64,000 nucleotides of DNA from Deinococcus ruber (GTDB lineage: Bacteria; Deinococcota; Deinococci; Deinococcales; Deinococcaceae): assembly GCF_014648095.1 (NCBI RefSeq), contig NZ_BMQL01000001.1, positions 1 through 64,000 on the forward strand, given 5' to 3'. The notes below the pieces were generated by a model. It was not told the origin of the DNA. It saw only the letters and a list, made by a program, of their open reading frames with translations, and did not search any database. Shown here one piece after another: positions 19,444-33,226 of this stretch. Positions within the stretch are counted from its first letter, which is position 1, and every line of letters begins with the position of its first letter. The position numbers were made by a program, and so were the translations under genes.

Positions 19444-19967
19444 TTAGCGCGGTTCCAGCACGAACCCGACATTGATGGCGATGCTGTCTGAGCCACCGAA
19501 ATAGTCCACTCCGAAGTCGTGCGGGTTGAATTTGAACTGGGTCGCCACATTCACGCGCTCGCCGCTGAGGGTCAGCTTCAGCTGAGCGTCAGGGTGCCCA
19601 TGCCGGTGGCCGCGAGCGTCTGCCCGTCGGTCAGCACCGCTCCGGTGTTCACGCCGCTGAGGGTATACACGATGACGGGAAAGCGGTCGGCTCCGAGTGC
19701 GCCGCGCATGTGGTCTTCCTGAAGGCCATTGCCGGTTTTCAGGCTGGCGGTCTTCACGCTCACGGTGCCAGTTGCCTGTGACACGTCGGGCAAGGTCAGA
19801 TTGACGGCTGCCGAGAGGTCGGTGCTGTTGCCGCTGACACCGATGAAGGTCACGCGGTAATCAAAATGGACGCTGCCGCCAGTCGCGCCGTATCCGGCTG
19901 CCGAAGCAGTGGCGGCCCACGCCAGCAGCACCGTACTCGCCGCCACAGGCAGAGGAAGCAGTTGCAT
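19444..19967 (-). pseudogene. YceI-family secreted protein, frame disrupted
   Basis: The N-terminal half reads as a YceI lipid-binding protein: signal peptide ending ATASA, then VHFDYRVTFIGVSGN and a region ending AATGMGTLTLS before a stop at about 19580. Another frame picks up directly: KLTLSGERVNVATQF, FNPHDFGVDYFGG and AINVGFVLEPR, then TAA at 19444-19446. Together they make one YceI domain, so a deletion or frameshift near 19578-19595 splits it. The loop between GTLTL and KLTLSGERV is shorter than usual, favouring a small deletion over a sequencing slip. Start ATG 19967. Confidence 0.75.
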
Positions 19968-20067
19968 GGCTGCATTGTGACGTCAGGGTGGCCCCGGCGC
20001 TGTGGCCCAGCCCACCCGTCCATACACCGTCCATCCGATGTTCTCACCTACCCGTTACCATAACGGC

Positions 20068-21522
<1,455 letters not shown>

Positions 21523-21543
21523 CAGCAGCGCAGGTTTCAAAGA

Positions 21544-21590
21544 GTGAGACAGGAGAGCGTGCAATCACCGCTCTCCTGTCTCACTTTCTA
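21544..21590 (+). terminator. Rho-independent terminator after lysC
   Basis: GTGAGACAGGAGAGCG (21544-21559) pairs perfectly with CGCTCTCCTGTCTCAC (21569-21584), a 16-pair stem with a 9-base loop, followed by TTTCT. Confidence 0.9.
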
Positions 21591-21610
21591 AAGCGTCAAA
21601 TCAGAAACAA

Positions 21611-21651
21611 AGAATCAATTCACAAGCATATTTTATCGTGAATCAATTCAC
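21611..21651 (+). promoter_or_regulatory. CRP-like operator with a repeated half
   Basis: GTGAATCAATTCAC (21638-21651) fits the CRP/FNR-family pattern GTGA-N6-TCAC. The 12-mer GAATCAATTCAC also occurs 28 bases upstream (21612-21623). It lies about 145 bases before the small gene at 21796. Similar sites occur at 33088 and 34914. Confidence 0.5.
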
Positions 21652-21795
21652 TAACTGCCTCATCATGCACTAAGCCATTCGGCCTGACCACGCTAGCGGC
21701 TTCGGCAGATTCGCTTTCGGGGCCATTCCAGCATCATGGAGGCAGCCAGGAAGTCACCCAGACATGCCCGGCACACCACGTCCGGAGGTCTGCAC

Positions 21796-21963
21796 ATGTA
21801 CCAGTCCCATTACGATTCGAATGCTGTCAACGACCACCTGGAGGCGCTGCGAAACGAGGCAGCTCGCGCCCGCCTGAGCGACCACCGCTCCAGCTTCCTG
21901 AGCCGCCTGCTGGCCCTGGTCAAGCGCCCCGCCCGCCCCACAGGCACCGTCCAGCACACGTGA
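21796..21963 (+). CDS. Small uncharacterised protein (55 aa)
   Basis: 55 residues, MYQSHYDSNAVNDHLEALRN at the start, a basic helical C-terminal part (FLSRLLALVKRPARP). The ATG at 21796 has GGAGGT 6 bases upstream, which decides it over the longer frame from 21736. No family recognised; the amphipathic LSRLLALVKR helix could touch a membrane. A CRP-like site lies upstream and a terminator 20 bases downstream, supporting an independent transcription unit. Confidence 0.65.
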   Translation: MYQSHYDSNAVNDHLEALRNEAARARLSDHRSSFLSRLLALVKRPARPTGTVQHT

Positions 21964-21983
21964 ACGCCGCCCACATTCAGCAG

Positions 21984-22018
21984 AAACCGGGAACGCCCTG
22001 AACAAGCGTTCCCGGTTT
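21984..22018. terminator. Bidirectional terminator
   Basis: AAACCGGGAACGC (21984-21996) pairs with GCGTTCCCGGTTT (22006-22018) across a 9-base loop. T/A runs on both sides let it serve the small plus-strand gene and asnS on the minus strand. Confidence 0.9.
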
Positions 22019-22032
22019 CGTTGTTGTCGTTC

Positions 22033-23367
<1,335 letters not shown>

Positions 23368-23598
23368 GACGGCTCAGTATAAGAGGGTGCTGTTTGCAAA
23401 TGCCGCAGCACCGAGCAGCGTGACCCCCACTCCAGCATTCCGCCGCGCCGCCTTGGCTGCAACACTCGCCACACTTTCCGTATATCGGCAGGCAATCGGC
23501 GCGCCATGTTCGCCGTCTACGCAACTTTATTGCGTTTGACCTGATAACAGGGGAGAGTGGCGCAATCCAGCTCGAAATATACGCTAAGATATGTGTCA

Positions 23599-24816
<1,218 letters not shown>

Positions 24817-24926
24817 CCCCAGAAGGGGAGATGAGGCCAGACCTGTATGTCGGCCCGCCCGCCCAGACGACCTCTTCACGCACGCCTTCATCCTTTCACT
24901 GTCTTTGCACGCCCCCGAGGTCTTCC

Positions 24927-25718
24927 ATGTCTTCAGAACCCCGTATTACCACCGAACGCCGTGGCCCCGTCCTGCTGATGGGCCTGAACCGCCCGGCCAA
25001 AGGCAACGCTTTTGACATCGCCATGCTGCACGGTCTGGCCGACGCCTTCACGCAGCTCGAAGACGACGCAGGCCTGCGCTGCGGGGTCGTGTTTGCCCAC
25101 GGTGCGCTGTTTACCGGGGGCCTCGACCTCACCGATGTGGCTCCGGCCCTTGCCACAGGGGCACTGGCTCTGCCGCCGGAAACAGTCGATCCGTGATCTA
25201 CCCAGGGTCGACGCCTCAACAAACCGGTGGTGGGGGCCGTGCATGGCAAATGCCTGACGCTGGGCATCGAACTGTTGCTGGCGCTGGATATACGCGTCGC
25301 GGCGAGCGACGCGACGTTTGCTCAGATCGAGGTGCAGCGCGGCATCTTTCCGTTTGGGGGTGCCACGCTGCGCTTTCCACAGGTGGCCGGCTGGGGAAAC
25401 GCGATGCGCTACCTGCTGACCGGCGATGAATTCGGCGCACACGAAGCGCTGCGGCTGGGGCTGGTACAGGAAGTGGTAGAAACCGGACAGGAACTCAACC
25501 GGGCCATCGAGTTGGCCGAGCGCGTGGCGGCCCAGGCTCCGCTGGGGATTCAGGCCACGCTCGCTTCGGCGCGGCTGGCAGCAGAAGGCGGCGAACACTT
25601 CCGTGCCGCCGCCGACCAGCTGATGCCCGAGGTGATGCGGCTGTTCGCCACTGACGATGCCCGGGAAGGACTTCAGTCTTTTCAGGAGCGCCGCCCCGCG
25701 ACCTTCAGCGGGAAGTAA
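24927..25718 (+). pseudogene. Enoyl-CoA hydratase/isomerase family gene with in-frame TGA
   Basis: A 264-codon crotonase gene interrupted only by TGA at 25194-25196 (codon 90). The residues around it read ETVDP-stop-STQGRRLNKPVVGAVHG, where relatives carry Trp, so a single G-to-A change (TGG to TGA) explains it. Before the stop: GLNRPAKGNAFD and the oxyanion segment GALFTGGLDLTD; after it: KPVVGAVHG, GIELLLALDIRVAA and the GIFPFGGATLR segment. Either a recent pseudogene, a sequencing error or a truncated 89-residue product plus a restart at GTG 25227. Expected role: fatty acid or aromatic CoA degradation. CGAGGT precedes ATG by 7 bases. Confidence 0.85.
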
Positions 25719-25722
25719 GCGA

Positions 25723-25771
25723 ACGGTGGGCGACGGGAAAACTGTCTCCGTCGCCCACCGTCTTTTTCTTT
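25723..25771. terminator. Rho-independent terminator after the crotonase gene
   Basis: ACGGTGGGCGACGG (25723-25736) pairs with CCGTCGCCCACCGT (25748-25761), followed by CTTTTTCTTT. It lies between convergent genes. Confidence 0.92.
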
Positions 25772-25772
25772 C

Positions 25773-26150
25773 TTACTGCCGAACGCTGAACGGCAGACCG
25801 GTCGAGCGCATTCCGCCCACTTCCACGTACAGCCAGCTGCCGCCCACCGGAGCATTGCTGGGCACGGTGAAGACGATCTGGCTGTCGGTCCAGCTCACCA
25901 CGGCCGAGGCCGGGATGGCGTAACCGCCAGCGCCATTTCCATCGGCTCCGAGCAGCACTTTCGAGGTGGCAGGCCCACCCAGATAGCGGCCCTGCACCGT
26001 GACATTTTCACCGCGAGCCGCAGCGGGGGAGAGTTTGATCAGGACCGGGGTCACGGTGACGCCCGCCACCTGTGCCGCCGGAGCGCAGGACGTGAGGCCC
26101 AGCCCCACCGCACCGACGGTGAGTAAAGAACTCAGAAAGAACACGCGCAT
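25773..26150 (-). CDS. Lipoprotein with IPT/TIG-like domain
   Basis: 125 residues: lipoprotein signal with lipobox LTSC (Cys22), then one beta-sandwich (about 35-123) with IKLSPAAARGENVTVQGRYLGG and IVFTVPSNAPVGG, typical of IPT/TIG domains. No catalytic features. GGAGG lies 7 bases before ATG 26150. Divergent from the lipid kinase gene with 38 bases between starts, which therefore share promoter space. Likely a small envelope protein for binding or adhesion. Confidence 0.78.
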   Translation of the reverse strand: MRVFFLSSLLTVGAVGLGLTSCAPAAQVAGVTVTPVLIKLSPAAARGENVTVQGRYLGGPATSKVLLGADGNGAGGYAIPASAVVSWTDSQIVFTVPSNAPVGGSWLYVEVGGMRSTGLPFSVRQ

Positions 26151-26188
26151 AGGATTGCCTCCACCCGGGCAGTCTAATAGCCTTCAGA

Positions 26189-27130
26189 ATGACAGGTCAA
26201 CTTTCCCCCCCCACCATGCGTATTCTCGTACTTTTCAATCCAAAATCGGGGAAGGGCAAGAGCACCGTGATGCAGTGCGCCGAGCTGCTGCGTTCTGCGG
26301 GCTGTGAGGTGGTGGTGCGGGAACTGGGGCCGCAGCTGCCAGTTCAGGACGCCGTGCACGACGTCGTCAGCTTCCAGCGGGTGATCGCGGCGGGCGGAGA
26401 CGGCACGGTCAGCAGCGTGGCCTACGCGCTCAGATACAAAAATGTGCCGGTGCTGGCGTATCCGGCAGGCACCGCCAACCTGATCGCGCTCAATTTGGGC
26501 ATGCCCGACCATCCGGCGGCCCTGGCCGAACTGGTGCTCCAGGGGCACGCCGTCCGGGTGGATCTGGGCGAACTGGAAACCGGGGGCCAGACCTGCGGCT
26601 TCGCGATGCTGGCCGGGGCCGGGGCCGACGCGCACATGATCCGCGAGAGCGAAGACCTGAAAGCCCGCTTCGGCGTCCTGGCGTATATCTTCAGCGCCCT
26701 GAAACAGCTCAACCCGCGCCGCACCACCTTCTCGCTGGTGGTGGACGGCGTGCCGCGCCACATCGACGGCATCGGCGTGATGATCGCCAACTTCGGCAAG
26801 GCCAGCTACGGCCTGCCGATTCAGGGAGCCATCAATCCGTCTGATGGCCGCTTCATGGTCATCGTGCTCAAGGCTGGCAACGTGCTTCAGCTGCTGCCAA
26901 ATGTGATCGACAGCGTTCGCAGCCGCCTGAATCTGGGAGATCCGATCTTCGCGGGAAACGGCTCGGTCGAAACCTTCGCGGCCCGTGAACTGAGCGTCGA
27001 GGCCGCCGAGCCGTTTCCGCTGCAATACGACGGCGAACTGCACGAGGAAACCACGCCCTTCACCGCCCGCGTGCTGCCGGGCGCGATTCGCTTCGTGACC
27101 GCGCCCGGCAGCACCGATCTGAGTACCTGA
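26189..27130 (+). CDS. Diacylglycerol kinase-family lipid kinase
   Basis: 313 residues (304 if started at ATG 26216, where the conserved [15 protein letters not shown] begins). The DAGK catalytic motif is [15 protein letters not shown], followed by [17 protein letters not shown] and [13 protein letters not shown]. Members phosphorylate diacylglycerol or sphingoid/other lipids at the inner membrane (YegS/DgkB type); the true substrate is unknown. Start 26189 is the longest in-frame ATG and is uncertain. Confidence 0.88.
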   Translation: MTGQLSPPTMRILVLFNPKSGKGKSTVMQCAELLRSAGCEVVVRELGPQLPVQDAVHDVVSFQRVIAAGGDGTVSSVAYALRYKNVPVLAYPAGTANLIALNLGMPDHPAALAELVLQGHAVRVDLGELETGGQTCGFAMLAGAGADAHMIRESEDLKARFGVLAYIFSALKQLNPRRTTFSLVVDGVPRHIDGIGVMIANFGKASYGLPIQGAINPSDGRFMVIVLKAGNVLQLLPNVIDSVRSRLNLGDPIFAGNGSVETFAARELSVEAAEPFPLQYDGELHEETTPFTARVLPGAIRFVTAPGSTDLST

Positions 27131-27202
27131 ACAGGCACGCTTACAGGGAGGCAAGCAGGTGCCACAGCCAGCGCGTGCAGCAGACGTGTTTTCGAACTAA
27201 CT

Positions 27203-27227
27203 CAGATTAGTGGGAATACCTAATCTG
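27203..27227 (-). terminator. Hairpin after lnt
   Basis: CAGATTAG (27203-27210) and CTAATCTG (27220-27227) form an 8-pair stem just beyond the lnt stop codon on the minus strand. No strong T run. Confidence 0.45.
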
Positions 27228-27232
27228 CTTCC

Positions 27233-28681
27233 TCAGCGCCACCTGCTTGCCCTTCGCTGCGTTCGCCACGCCAGCAGCAGCAGCGCCAGTGCGCCCAGCA
27301 GCGCGGGCAGATCGCCCAGCTTCACATACAGTGTCTGACCGCCGAGCAACTGATAGCGGGCGTGCAGCACACCTTCGCCGCTGTCCAGCGTGGACACCGG
27401 GCGGCCCAGATCGTCGATCACACCCAGCACGCCTTTGTTCACGCTCCGCAGTACCCAGCGCCGCGTTTCGATGGCTCGCAGCCGTCCCATCTGAAAATGC
27501 TGCGTGACGCCCCACCCCTGATACCAGCCGTCGTTGCTCACATTGACCAGCACCTGAGCGCCGCCCAGCACCATCTGACGGGCCACCCAGGAAAAGATAC
27601 TGTCATAGCAGATGTAGGTGCCGTACAGCACGCCGTTCAGACGCAGCGGCTCAGCGGCATTTCCGCTGGGGGGTGGATCGAAATTCGGAATGCCGAACAG
27701 GTGAAAAATCCAGGTATACAGCGCGTTTAGTGGCCCCGAGAACGGAAAGAATTCTCCGAACGGCACTGGCTTGAGCTTGGTATAGACCACGCTGCCGGGC
27801 GAGGTACCGTCCCAGCTCTGGGCGGTATTTCCCCCGGCACTGCTGTAGACGCCGTAGATTCCGGGAGCCGGGGCACGCAGCAGATCGGGGGCATTGATGA
27901 TGGCCGTTTCGCTCCAGATGGTGAGTTCGCCCGGTTGCCGCGCCTGTGAAAGCTGAAGCAGGCGCTGAAACTGCTGCTCGAAGCCGAGGCTGCCGCTGGC
28001 CCGCCCGAACGAGTCGAAGTCGGTGCGGACGAGCAGGGCGCGGCCCTCGGTGCCAGCGGCGGCAGAACGCGTCAGACCGTACACGCTCCCCCCCACCCAC
28101 AGCAGCAGCGTCAGCACGGGCATCCGCCAGCGGCGATACGCCAGGCTGACCACACTGGCCGCCGTGACGACCACCAATACGCTCAGGCCGAGTGCGCCCC
28201 ACACGTCGGCGGTCTGGCTGAGCGGCGTGGGCAGCAGGGTCGCGCCCATCCCCGACCACGGAAAGGCCAGCGGCCCCAGGGTTCGCAGCCATTCCAGCAG
28301 CACCCAGCCGCCCGCCAGTGCCCACACGCGGGCGAGCGGATCACGAACGGCGCGGGCGGCCAGCCATCCCAGCAGCGCCCAGAAGCCGCCTTCGATCAGA
28401 AACAGCGGCAGCACCAGTACGCCGCCCCAGGGCATCCCCGAAAGCTGCACCATGAACTGCGTCAGCCACCACAGCTGCACCGCGAAATAGGCCGTCATGA
28501 TCCAGAACAGCCGCCCGGCCACCTGTCTGGGGGGGGCGGCACTGGCAGCCAGCCACAGCACACCTGCCAGTGGCAGTGGCGTCAGAAAGCTCCAGGGCAG
28601 CGGCAGCCCACACAGGCCCAGAACTGCGCCCAGCAGCAGGCACAGCAGCACGAATGGTACGGAGGAGCGGAGTTGGCGCAC
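27233..28681 (-). CDS. lnt: Apolipoprotein N-acyltransferase
   Basis: Adds the third acyl chain to lipoproteins in the membrane; relevant because several lipoproteins are encoded nearby. About 482 residues: six or so membrane helices (1-215), then a nitrilase-fold domain with the catalytic Glu in WSETAI, Lys in [12 protein letters not shown] and Cys in YICYDSIF. I place the start at GTG 28681, not ATG 28711, because TACAGT lies exactly 6 bases upstream of the GTG (forward 28688-28693), matching the leaderless rule; the longer frame would add 10 residues that encode the -10 box. Confidence 0.9.
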   Translation of the reverse strand: MRQLRSSVPFVLLCLLLGAVLGLCGLPLPWSFLTPLPLAGVLWLAASAAPPRQVAGRLFWIMTAYFAVQLWWLTQFMVQLSGMPWGGVLVLPLFLIEGGFWALLGWLAARAVRDPLARVWALAGGWVLLEWLRTLGPLAFPWSGMGATLLPTPLSQTADVWGALGLSVLVVVTAASVVSLAYRRWRMPVLTLLLWVGGSVYGLTRSAAAGTEGRALLVRTDFDSFGRASGSLGFEQQFQRLLQLSQARQPGELTIWSETAIINAPDLLRAPAPGIYGVYSSAGGNTAQSWDGTSPGSVVYTKLKPVPFGEFFPFSGPLNALYTWIFHLFGIPNFDPPPSGNAAEPLRLNGVLYGTYICYDSIFSWVARQMVLGGAQVLVNVSNDGWYQGWGVTQHFQMGRLRAIETRRWVLRSVNKGVLGVIDDLGRPVSTLDSGEGVLHARYQLLGGQTLYVKLGDLPALLGALALLLLAWRTQRRASRWR

Positions 28682-28786
28682 CGGCCCACTGTAGCGCAGG
28701 GACTCTGCCATCTCTGCTGCCTTTGTTGTTCCTGCATGCAGATCACAGGTGGACGGCAGACCTTTTGCGCTACTCTGGGCTTACTT

Positions 28787-29488
28787 GTGAGACTGGCTAT
28801 TCTGAGTGATATTCACGGCAATATTCATGCGTTGACATCGGTCAAGCGCTTTCTGAACGAACACGCCATTACACAGGTCATTGTCCTGGGAGATCTGGTG
28901 GGATACGGAGCCAGTCCGGGGCCGGTCATCGATTTCGTGCGGCGTGAGGGCTGGACGTGCAGCCTGGGCAGCAGCGACGCGCGGGTGGCCTTCGATATGC
29001 AGCGGAGTGAGCGGCGCGGCGTGGCCGATACCGTGCTCGCCTGGACAGCGCAGACACTCGCGCCCGAGCAGATGGATTTTCTGCGGCGTCTGCCCGCCGG
29101 GGGCCGCACCAATACGCCGGTCGGACGTCTGCGGTACTTTCACGGCTCGCCCTACGATCTCGATCAGCGCATCGACCTGATGGGTCAGGAACGCGAGATG
29201 GAAGCGCTGGCCGAGCAACTCGGGGCGCGGGTGGTGGTGGCGGGCGGCACCCATGTTCCGTTCGTGCGCCACGTGGCAGAAACGACCTTTATCGATCCCG
29301 GTTCGGTGGGCCTGTCGCTCAATCACGAACCCGGAGCCGACGTGGTGATTCTAGAACTCCAGGGCCTGCGCCCGAAAGTGTCGCTGCACAAGGTGCCCTA
29401 CGATTATCATTCGGCGGCCTTCGACATCATGGCCTGGAGCCTGCCGCCGGTCATTGCCGAGGTCATAAAGACCGGCAAGATGGGGTAA
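28787..29488 (+). CDS. Calcineurin-like metallophosphoesterase
   Basis: 233 residues of the YfcE/MJ0936-type phosphodiesterase family. Metal ligands in [14 protein letters not shown] and VLGDLVGYG, then YFHGSPYDL and a GGTHVPFVR segment. The GTG at 28787 begins immediately before [10 protein letters not shown], the usual N-terminus; TACTCT lies 10 bases upstream. The longer frame from 28673 would overlap the lnt start region and is not used. Substrate unknown. Confidence 0.88.
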   Translation: MRLAILSDIHGNIHALTSVKRFLNEHAITQVIVLGDLVGYGASPGPVIDFVRREGWTCSLGSSDARVAFDMQRSERRGVADTVLAWTAQTLAPEQMDFLRRLPAGGRTNTPVGRLRYFHGSPYDLDQRIDLMGQEREMEALAEQLGARVVVAGGTHVPFVRHVAETTFIDPGSVGLSLNHEPGADVVILELQGLRPKVSLHKVPYDYHSAAFDIMAWSLPPVIAEVIKTGKMG

Positions 29489-29595
29489 GAGCGGTGATGC
29501 GGGCAGGGTGATGGCTGATGAGGCGTCAAAACGGGCCTCAGGTTTCTGTCAATCCCCTGTCCCCCGTACTCGTCTCCCCTGCTACACTCGCCGTT

Positions 29596-30888
29596 ATGGC
29601 GTTACAACGACCCAAAGGCACCCAGGATCACCTCCCAGACGGCAGTCCGAAGCTCAGTTCAGAAATCAGCAGCAGTGCGTTTCGCCATGTGACACAGACG
29701 GCGCGTACCGTGCTGGAGCGGGCTGGAGCCAGTTTTATCGCCACGCCGATCTTCGAGGAATCCGAACTGGTGACGCGGGGCGTGGGTGGCAGTACGGACA
29801 TTGTCCGCAAGGAGATGTTCAAGGTGTTCTATGCGGGCGACCACGGCGGGTTTGTCATGCGTCCGGAAGGCACTGCGGGCATCGTGCGGGCATACATCCA
29901 GAACGGCCTCAAGCAGCTGCCAGCGCCGCTCAAGCTCTGGACGCACGGCCCGATGTTCAGAGCTGAAAATGTTCAGAAAGGCCGTCTGCGTCAGTTTCAT
30001 CAGGTGGATTACGAGGTGATCGGTTCGGCAGACGCGCTCGTTGATGCCGAGGCGATCTGGCTGATGGTGGAAGTGGTCAGGGAACTGGGGCTGAGTGGCG
30101 TGCAGGTCAAACTGGGCAGCATCGGCGACCCGAGTGACCGCGAAACCTACAACGCGTACCTGAAGGAACTGTTCACGCCGCACGCCGAGCGCCTGTCGGA
30201 TGACAGCAAAGACCGCCTGACGCGCAATCCGATGCGAATTCTGGATTCCAAGAGCGCGACCGATCAGGGCATCATCGCGGAACTGAACGTCCGGCCCATG
30301 CTCGACTTTCTGGGCGAGGAAGCGGCGGCCCACTTTGCTCAGGTGCGGGCGTATCTGGATGCCTGGGGCGTGGCTTACGAGGTCGATCCCAGCATCGTGC
30401 GCGGGCTGGATTATTACCGCCGCACCGCCTGGGAGCTGCACCACCAGAACATCGGCGCGAAATCGGCGCTGGGCGGGGGTGGGCGCTATGACGGACTGGC
30501 CGCCGAGCTGGGCGGGCCGGACACGCCGGGCATCGGCTGGGCGTTCGGCATCGAGCGCATTCTGATCGCGCTGGAGGCGGAAGGCATTCAGATACCTACC
30601 AGTGCAGGCCCGGTCATCTATATCGCCGCGCTGGACGCCGAATACGTGCCGCTGGCGGCGAAGGCGGCGCTGTCGCTGCGTGCCAGTATGCGGGCGGAGT
30701 TCGGCTACAAGCACCAGAAACCCGGCAATGCGTTTCGCGAGGGCGAGCGCCGGGGGGCGACATATACGGCGCTGATCGGCTCCGACGAGGCGGCGACGGG
30801 CACGCTGGCGGTCAAGCACCTGGGAACGGGCGAGCAGAGCGCCGTGAAACTGGAGGAACTGGCCGAATTTCTGACCACCGACTCGTAA
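29596..30888 (+). CDS. hisS: Histidyl-tRNA synthetase
   Basis: Charges tRNA-His. 430 residues, class II: N-terminal [10 protein letters not shown], motif 2 ([19 protein letters not shown]), His-specific segments [11 protein letters not shown] and [15 protein letters not shown], and motif 3 ([11 protein letters not shown]). A C-terminal anticodon-binding domain occupies about 335-430. ATG 29596 has TACACT 7 bases upstream. It is followed by aspS on the same strand 110 bases on, a neighbourhood conserved in many bacteria. Confidence 0.95.
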   Translation: MALQRPKGTQDHLPDGSPKLSSEISSSAFRHVTQTARTVLERAGASFIATPIFEESELVTRGVGGSTDIVRKEMFKVFYAGDHGGFVMRPEGTAGIVRAYIQNGLKQLPAPLKLWTHGPMFRAENVQKGRLRQFHQVDYEVIGSADALVDAEAIWLMVEVVRELGLSGVQVKLGSIGDPSDRETYNAYLKELFTPHAERLSDDSKDRLTRNPMRILDSKSATDQGIIAELNVRPMLDFLGEEAAAHFAQVRAYLDAWGVAYEVDPSIVRGLDYYRRTAWELHHQNIGAKSALGGGGRYDGLAAELGGPDTPGIGWAFGIERILIALEAEGIQIPTSAGPVIYIAALDAEYVPLAAKAALSLRASMRAEFGYKHQKPGNAFREGERRGATYTALIGSDEAATGTLAVKHLGTGEQSAVKLEELAEFLTTDS

Positions 30889-30998
30889 CCGCTGAAGCAG
30901 GGAGCGAGTAAATTTGGCGAGCAGGACGGAAAATGGAGGCATCGGCGCTGCTGTTCCGGCGAGGCTGTCATTCGGAGTCCTGCTCTATACTCCCCGTC

Positions 30999-32744
30999 AT
31001 GAAGCGCACCCACTACGTCGCCGACCTCCGCCCCCAGCACGCGGGCCAGACCGTTACGCTGGCTGGCTGGGTCAACCGTGTCCGTGATTTTCCCGGTCAA
31101 TATTTCGTGATTCTGCGCGACCGCAGCGGCATCGTGCAGGTCACGGTCGAGCAGGATAATCCGGCTTACAGCGTAGCTGGCGAGCTGAAAGCCGAGTACG
31201 TGGTGGAAGTGACCGGCACCGTGCGCGAGCGCGGCGAGGCGCAGCGCACCGACGCCTATCCGACCGGTGGCATCGAGATCGTTCCCAGCGAGATTCGGCT
31301 GCTCAACCGCGCTGCCACGCCTGCGTTTCAGGTCGATGGCTCCCCGATCAACGTGGGCGAAGACATCCGGCTGAAGTTCCGGTATCTCGACCTGCGCCGC
31401 CGCGAAATGCAGGACGTGCTGCGGCTGCGGTCGCGGGTGCAGGCCGAGATTACCCGCTTTCTGGACGGAGAGGGCTTCGTGAACGTCGAAACCCCGATGC
31501 TGACGCGCTCCACCCCGGAAGGCGCACGCGATTTCCTGGTTCCGTCGCGCTTGAGCCAGGGCGAGTTCTACGCGCTGCCGCAGTCGCCTCAGCTCTTCAA
31601 ACAGCTGCTGATGATCGCCGGGCTGGACCGGTACTTCCAGTTTGCCCGCTGCTTCCGCGATGAGGACCTGCGTGCAGACCGTCAGCCTGACTTTACCCAG
31701 CTCGATATGGAAATGAGCTTCGTGGAGCTGGATGACGTGCTGGAGCTGAATGAGGCGCTGCTGCGGCACGTGTTTCAGGCGGTGCTGAATGTGGAACTAC
31801 CCAGCCCGTTCCCGCGCATCTCGTACCGTGAGGCGATGGACCGCTACGGCTCCGACAAGCCCGATCTGCGCTTCGAACACGCCCTGAGCGACGTGACGGC
31901 GCTGTTTCAGGGCGGCGACTTCAAGGCATTTGCCGAGGCGGGCACGGTCAAGGCGATGGTGGCGCCCGATCTGACGCGCAAGCAGATCGACGAGCTGGAG
32001 CGGGTCGCCAAACAGAACGGTGCAAAGGGACTGGGGTGGGTCAAGCGCACGCCGGAGGGCTTCAGCGGCGGCATCGGCAAATTTGTGGCAGGAGTGGCCG
32101 ACGCGCTGATCGGAGCGACGGGCGTGCAGGAAGGTCAGACGCTGCTGTTCTCGGCGGGCGAGTGGCGGCCCGCTGTCGAGGCGCTGGGAGCGGTTCGCAA
32201 CGCCCTGCGCGACATGTTCGACCTCGCGGCGGACGGCCCACGCTTCCATATCAGCTGGGTCACGGAATTCCCGCAGCTCGACCAGGACCCGGAAACAGGC
32301 ACCTGGACGTATATGCACCACCCTTTCACCGCGCCGCACCCCGACGACGTGGCGCTGTTCGGTACGCCCCGGCAGGGTGAGATTCGCGCCCAGGCGTATG
32401 ATCTGGTGCTCAACGGCTTCGAGGTCGGGGGCGGCAGCATCCGTATTCACGACCCAGAGGTGCAGGCGAAGATGTTCGGGGCCATCGGCTTTACCGAAGC
32501 TGCCGCCCGCGAGAAGTTCGGCTTCTTCCTCGACGCCCTGAGCAGCGGTACGCCTCCGCACGGCGGCATTGCCTGGGGGTTTGATCGCCTGATCATGCTG
32601 ATGAGCGGCGCATCGAATATCCGCGAGGTGATCGCCTTTCCCAAGAACAACCGGGGGCTGGACCTGATGGCGCTCGCTCCCTCTCCCGTCGACGACGCGC
32701 AACTGGCCGAGGTCGGCGTGCAGGTACGTTTACCGGCGGAGTGA
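30999..32744 (+). CDS. aspS: Aspartyl-tRNA synthetase, bacterial type
   Basis: 581 residues. N-terminal OB domain ([25 protein letters not shown]), class II motif 2 ([21 protein letters not shown]), the bacterial GAD insertion (about 290-420) and motif 3 ([14 protein letters not shown]). The GAD insert makes it the bacterial type, expected to be specific for tRNA-Asp. ATG 30999 has TATACT 7 bases upstream; longer frames contain that box. Downstream of hisS, probably with its own promoter. Confidence 0.94.
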   Translation: MKRTHYVADLRPQHAGQTVTLAGWVNRVRDFPGQYFVILRDRSGIVQVTVEQDNPAYSVAGELKAEYVVEVTGTVRERGEAQRTDAYPTGGIEIVPSEIRLLNRAATPAFQVDGSPINVGEDIRLKFRYLDLRRREMQDVLRLRSRVQAEITRFLDGEGFVNVETPMLTRSTPEGARDFLVPSRLSQGEFYALPQSPQLFKQLLMIAGLDRYFQFARCFRDEDLRADRQPDFTQLDMEMSFVELDDVLELNEALLRHVFQAVLNVELPSPFPRISYREAMDRYGSDKPDLRFEHALSDVTALFQGGDFKAFAEAGTVKAMVAPDLTRKQIDELERVAKQNGAKGLGWVKRTPEGFSGGIGKFVAGVADALIGATGVQEGQTLLFSAGEWRPAVEALGAVRNALRDMFDLAADGPRFHISWVTEFPQLDQDPETGTWTYMHHPFTAPHPDDVALFGTPRQGEIRAQAYDLVLNGFEVGGGSIRIHDPEVQAKMFGAIGFTEAAAREKFGFFLDALSSGTPPHGGIAWGFDRLIMLMSGASNIREVIAFPKNNRGLDLMALAPSPVDDAQLAEVGVQVRLPAE

Positions 32745-32796
32745 TCAACGGGCTGCCGCCTCTGAAGCGCTGAAGAAATCAGCAGGGCAGCAGTCG

Positions 32797-32840
32797 CAGA
32801 CGGACTGGGGATGGTGCAGACGATCTGCCTTGTCCGTCTG
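32797..32840 (+). terminator. Two-tier hairpin after aspS
   Basis: CAGACGGAC (32797-32805) pairs with GTCCGTCTG (32832-32840), enclosing an inner stem GCAGA/TCTGC (32816-32828). It begins 53 bases after the aspS stop codon; no T run follows, so termination is a guess. Confidence 0.45.
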
Positions 32841-32891
32841 CTGTTCCCTCTCTCCCTGGTCGATGCGGAGGAGCTTGTTCACGTTGCTTAG

Positions 32892-33044
32892 TATGGAGCC
32901 ACTGAATATCAGGCCCACATCGAGGCGGTAGCAACGACGCTCGAACAGGTCGCGGAAGTCCTGAAATACGAAGCCCAGATCGGCAGGCCCCTGACCGACG
33001 CCGAAGCTGAGGCTTATCTGCACAGGATGTCAGCGGAAAACTGA
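32892..33044 (+). pseudogene. Possible remnant of a small gene
   Basis: A plus-strand frame from 32892 to TGA at 33042-33044 reads like protein (EYQAHIEAVATTLEQVAEVL, then GRPLTDAEAEAYLHRM) with balanced codon use, but has no start codon: a TAG lies just upstream and no ATG, GTG or TTG occurs before the helical part. Either a decayed gene or chance. No family recognised. Confidence 0.3.
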
Positions 33045-33087
33045 GGGTATGGGGGCGGAGTCGGCCCCCTTTTGAATGGACAGTTAA

Positions 33088-33101
33088 GTGAATTAATTCA
33101 C
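33088..33101. promoter_or_regulatory. CRP-like palindrome upstream of ddrA
   Basis: GTGAATTAATTCAC is a perfect 14-base palindrome fitting GTGA-N6-TCAC, about 90 bases before the ddrA -35 box. Confidence 0.5.
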
Positions 33102-33184
33102 GTTATTTCCTATTCGTGAAAGATATCTTTCCTGGTCGTCCAGCATCTATGATTCAGCCTACAACTGTAATTGCAGTGTCTAAA

Positions 33185-33220
33185 TTATGTCTTGACCAGA
33201 ATGTTATTCTGTTATAAACT
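33185..33220 (+). promoter_or_regulatory. ddrA promoter with degenerate RDRM-like site
   Basis: TTGACC (33192-33197), 17-base spacer, TAAACT (33215-33220), then 6 bases to the ddrA ATG: a near-ideal leaderless promoter. The sequence TTATGTCTTGACCAGAA (33185-33201) overlaps the -35 box and matches the radiation/desiccation response motif (DdrO operator, TTATGTCATTGACATAA) at 12 of 17 positions, including all of the left arm. An inverted repeat AGAAT-N3-ATTCT (33198-33210) lies in the spacer. Confidence 0.7.
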
Positions 33221-33226
33221 AACTCT

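Noticed and set aside
32745..33023. 92-codon minus-strand frame after aspS
   Set aside because: No ribosome-binding site, odd composition, and it runs through the aspS hairpin; the opposite strand looks more protein-like.
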